A program made the position numbers and the translations under genes. The notes below the pieces were generated by a model, which had not been told where the DNA came from, did not search any database, and saw nothing but the letters and a program-made list of their open reading frames with translations. From positions 1 to 16,140 of the forward strand of contig JAFVYT010000124.1 of the NCBI GenBank assembly GCA_017508505.1: a DNA stretch of 16,140 nt, read 5' to 3'. The DNA is from Clostridia bacterium (lineage in GTDB: Bacteria; Bacillota_A; Clostridia; Oscillospirales; SIG627). Shown in pieces: positions 14,114 to 16,140 of the stretch. The first letter of the stretch is position 1. Every line of letters begins with the position of its first letter.

Positions 14114-14206
14114 TTAGTCCTTGAACTTCTCAAAAGTCTCCTGCTGTGCCCGCGTCAGCGCTTGCATCCGATCATCTTCGCTTCGCGTTACGAAATTATT
14201 CTGCCG
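14114..14206 (-). pseudogene. Possible C-terminal remnant of a small protein gene
   Basis: An open stretch after the MATE stop reads RQNNFVTRSEDD and RMQALTRAQQETFEKFKD, then stop. It has a protein-like helical composition and resembles part of small DUF6809-type proteins as I remember them, but it has no start or ribosome binding site of its own. It may be a decayed fragment, carried next to repeat copy C, or chance. Confidence 0.25.
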
Positions 14207-14232
14207 AAAAAGGACCGCCGCAGGATCTACTC

Positions 14233-15624
14233 TTATTCCGATTCCACGAGGGTTTGAATCCATGATCCGCCTCGAATGAATTTGGTTCCTACGATGCCCT
14301 TGATCAGATCGGTGCCGTTGCAAAGGGCGTAAATTACCAAAAAGGGCAAGGAGGTGAAGCGGCTTAATAAAAAGGAAATGGGGATGTGAAAAAACCAGAT
14401 GGAGCCGCAGTCAAACAACGTGGTCAAAGCCATTTTTCCACCGGCGCGCAGGGTAAAATAAACGGGAAAACCATATGCTTGTATGGGCATCAGCAAAGCC
14501 GAAACCGCAATGGTTTGAGTGGCAAGGTGCCGCACGGCCTCGGTGGTGTTATAAATCATGGGAAAAACGCCGGAAACACAAAGGATCATAAAGCCGAAGA
14601 AAGCGCCGGAGGCGGTTGCCAAAGCGGTCAGCTTTCGGTTGGTGTCCATCAATTCTTCGGCAGGGCGCCGCGCACCCAGCATTTGCCCCATAAAGATGCC
14701 GACGGTAATTCCCAAAGAGCGGAATACAACCGAAGCCAGATTGTATAAAGTGGAGGAAATGCTCATGGCAGGTACCACGTCCAGAGCGCAGGTGGAATAA
14801 AATTGATTGACCAAAGCCAAACCAACGGTCCAAAGCAATTCGTTGATCAAAAGCGGAACGCCTTTTCTTGCAATGGATACAAGAAGCTTTGCGGGAATGT
14901 GTACCGAATGATAAAGTTTTTTTGCGTAAGGATATTCCTTGGGGTGAATGTGAGTCCAGATCATGACCACCGCCATTTCAATATAGCGGGAGATCACCGT
15001 TGCCAGAGCGGCGCCTTGCACCCCCAAAGCAGGGGCTCCAAGGTGACCGAAAATCAAAATATAGTTAAGCGTTATATTCGAAAAAGTGGCAATGATACTT
15101 GCCACCATGGAGGGGGTGGGGGTTCCGCATTCACGCAGCGTACCGGCATATGCCGTGGTAATGGCAAAGGGAAGCATACCCCAAAGCATGATGTTCATAT
15201 ATTCTCGTCCTGCTGCCAGCGTATCTGCCGCCAAACGAGGATCGCCTTCGCCCGTCAGATACAGCCCGATCAAAGGGGAAGACCAAACGTAAAAGGCAAA
15301 TCCGGCAAGGAGAGTCAGAATTCCGCAGAGGATTACTTTGAAGCGTAGCGTGTATCGAATTCCTTGATTGTCACCGCTTCCTCGAAATTGCGTGGTAAAA
15401 ATACCTGCGCCGGCGGCGGCAGCAAGCATGCAAAGTTGGAAAATGAACATTAGATTATTGTTGACAATGGTAACACCGCTGATTTTGGAGGTTTCTAACT
15501 GCCCCACCATGATGTTGTCCACCATTGCCACAAAGTTTGTGATGGCGTTTTGTATGATAATCGGCAAGGCAACGGCAAACACCTTCTGATAAAAGGCGCG
15601 GTCACCTACGTATCTTTTTAGCAT
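14233..15624 (-). CDS. MATE family multidrug/Na+ (or H+) antiporter
   Basis: 463 residues with about twelve hydrophobic helices, the standard MATE length. It exports cationic drugs, toxins or metabolites across the cytoplasmic membrane in exchange for Na+ or H+. The N-terminus VFAVALPIIIQNAITNFVAMVDNIMVGQL (16-44) is the typical MATE helix 1 with the VDNIMVGQL turn, and the second half repeats the fold (LLINELLWTVGLALVNQFYS, near 261-280). The subgroup cannot be assigned from the sequence. AAGGAG is 7 bases before the ATG, which directly follows the stop codon of a 46-codon leader ORF (TAAATG). A strong promoter lies 160 bp upstream. No clear terminator follows. It has no evident functional link to the carbohydrate genes. 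Confidence 0.95.
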   Translation of the reverse strand: MLKRYVGDRAFYQKVFAVALPIIIQNAITNFVAMVDNIMVGQLETSKISGVTIVNNNLMFIFQLCMLAAAAGAGIFTTQFRGSGDNQGIRYTLRFKVILCGILTLLAGFAFYVWSSPLIGLYLTGEGDPRLAADTLAAGREYMNIMLWGMLPFAITTAYAGTLRECGTPTPSMVASIIATFSNITLNYILIFGHLGAPALGVQGAALATVISRYIEMAVVMIWTHIHPKEYPYAKKLYHSVHIPAKLLVSIARKGVPLLINELLWTVGLALVNQFYSTCALDVVPAMSISSTLYNLASVVFRSLGITVGIFMGQMLGARRPAEELMDTNRKLTALATASGAFFGFMILCVSGVFPMIYNTTEAVRHLATQTIAVSALLMPIQAYGFPVYFTLRAGGKMALTTLFDCGSIWFFHIPISFLLSRFTSLPFLVIYALCNGTDLIKGIVGTKFIRGGSWIQTLVESE

Positions 15625-15765
15625 TTATATTCTCCTTGGTTTTTCTGCTACCGAAGCTGATGTCCGAAAGGGGGGCTTTTCCGTGAGTGTAAAAAGCCTC
15701 TCTAAGCTTGCACCCATGCTCGTTTCCGAATGCAGAAATTGATGGATCAAAGCACTTTCGTTCAT
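15625..15765 (-). CDS. Candidate 46-residue leader ORF upstream of MATE
   Basis: Starts MNESALIHQFLHSETSMGAS and ends in PRRI; its TAA is immediately followed by the MATE ATG. It is preceded by a weak GTGAG at a suitable distance. The transcript from the promoter at 15785-15813 would contain it whole. No homology is recognised and codon use is not decisive, so it may be a genuine small protein, a leader peptide coupling MATE translation to its own, or chance. Confidence 0.35.
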   Translation of the reverse strand: MNESALIHQFLHSETSMGASLERLFTLTEKPPFRTSASVAEKPRRI

Positions 15766-15784
15766 GCTTCTCACTTCGAAATCC

Positions 15785-15813
15785 ATTATATCACCCAAAG
15801 GTGAAAAGAGCAA
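15785..15813 (-). promoter_or_regulatory. Promoter of the MATE transcript, with palindromic spacer
   Basis: Minus-strand TTGCTC (15813-15808), 17-bp spacer, TATAAT (15790-15785) preceded by an extended -10 TG. The spacer contains the inverted repeat TCACC-caaa-GGTGA (15791-15804), well placed for a repressor or MerR-like activator. Confidence 0.75.
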
Positions 15814-15901
15814 GGCTGTGCCTTGCAGCTTTTTCACGGTTCGCTTTCTCTTATTCCTTCCAAAAAATCCCCCTGCAGAGATTCGTGAAGAGTGAGAAGG
15901 T

Positions 15902-15938
15902 AAAAAAATATCCTCGGAATACTCCGAGGAATTTTTTT
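15902..15938. terminator. Intrinsic terminator after the right-edge glycosidase gene
   Basis: CCTCGGA-atac-TCCGAGG (15912-15929) flanked by A and T tracts, 17 bp after the stop at 15955 in the minus direction. Between it and the MATE promoter (15814-15901) I see nothing further. Confidence 0.88.
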
Positions 15939-15954
15939 GGCACGTCGCACCGAT

Positions 15955-16140
15955 TCAGAGATCGCCAAACAACTTGTTTAGATCAATATCCGCCATAAAG
16001 GTTGCGGCGTAAGACATTGTCAAGTGGAAAAGCGAGGTATTCCATTTTGTATCTTTTCCCCACCCCTCAAAGGTGGTTGTTCCGTCTTCTCGCAAAATGC
16101 GCTTCCACGCGCCGTCGTCCGCAAGACATTGTTTTATAAG
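15955..16140 (-). CDS. C-terminal end of a large glycoside hydrolase, probably GH78-like alpha-rhamnosidase
   Basis: Only the last 61 residues are in the window; the frame is open to the right edge and ends at TGA 15957-15955. The segment TTTFEGWGKDTKWNTSLFHL (residues 21-40 of the visible part) is the kind of motif found at the end of the (alpha/alpha)6 barrel in GH78-like and related enzymes, where a Trp/Asn/Ser-rich stretch lines the active site. The rest (SYAATFMADIDLNKLF) is helical and ends the protein. A terminator follows at once. The family call rests on this short motif, so the enzyme could belong to another (alpha/alpha)6 glycosidase family. Confidence 0.6.
   Translation of the reverse strand, partial: LIKQCLADDGAWKRILREDGTTTFEGWGKDTKWNTSLFHLTMSYAATFMADIDLNKLFGDL

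Noticed and set aside
14114..14323. A 69-codon minus-strand gene overlapping the MATE 3' end
   Set aside because: Its first half is simply the MATE coding sequence in another frame, and no ribosome binding site precedes its ATG; only the tail is kept as a possible remnant.
15625..15780. Known riboswitch in the MATE leader
   Set aside because: I looked for guanidine-, preQ1- and cobalamin-like conserved cores and saw none; only small weak hairpins are visible.

Overview
The window looks like a chromosomal segment from an anaerobic, probably gut-associated Clostridia/Bacillota genome with moderate GC. I infer this from the sigma-A type promoters, strong AGGAGG-like ribosome binding sites, lipoproteins with short MKRIL... 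signal peptides and TETETK-type acidic linkers, T-rich intrinsic terminators, and a carbohydrate-oriented gene set (GH2, polysaccharide deacetylase, AraC regulator, GH78-like fragment). The species is not identifiable. No rRNA, tRNA, CRISPR array, insertion sequence or phage gene was seen.

Layout. (1) Positions 1-2110, minus strand: a two-gene uracil salvage operon, uracil permease then uracil phosphoribosyltransferase (cut by the left edge), behind a good promoter with a palindrome at the transcription start. (2) 2110-2426: a gene-poor stretch packed with repeats and ending in the terminator of the next operon. (3) 2427-8357, minus strand: a four-gene cluster read as FAD-dependent oxidoreductase, cytosolic beta-propeller-like protein, cysteine-peptidase-like lipoprotein, GH2 glycosidase. 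A divergent AraC-family regulator (8679-9599, plus strand) shares a 321-bp regulatory gap with it. (4) 9662-10780: an SGNH/DUF4886-like lipoprotein with its own promoter, convergent with the AraC gene across a shared hairpin terminator. (5) 11021-11734: a NodB-like polysaccharide deacetylase, apparently monocistronic. (6) 11886-13964: a large surface protein with two InlB/Listeria-Bacteroides-type repeats and a C-terminal membrane anchor. (7) 14233-15624: a MATE family exporter preceded by a 46-codon leader ORF whose stop abuts the MATE start. (8) 15955-16140: the C-terminal end of a large glycosidase, probably GH78-like.

How the genes may work together. The central cluster looks like a locus for processing a modified glycoside or polysaccharide. 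AraC would sense a sugar signal; the GH2 enzyme and the FAD oxidoreductase, both without signal peptides, would act inside the cell; the lipoprotein would act at the surface. No transporter is present in the window. The second lipoprotein (candidate esterase), the deacetylase and the GH78-like fragment keep the carbohydrate theme but are separate transcription units. The joint pathway is inference; only the gene families and the layout are read from the sequence.

The most notable non-coding signals are a 17-bp sequence present identically in three intergenic gaps (REP-like), a 12-bp perfect inverted repeat in the AraC leader, and several promoter-linked palindromes.
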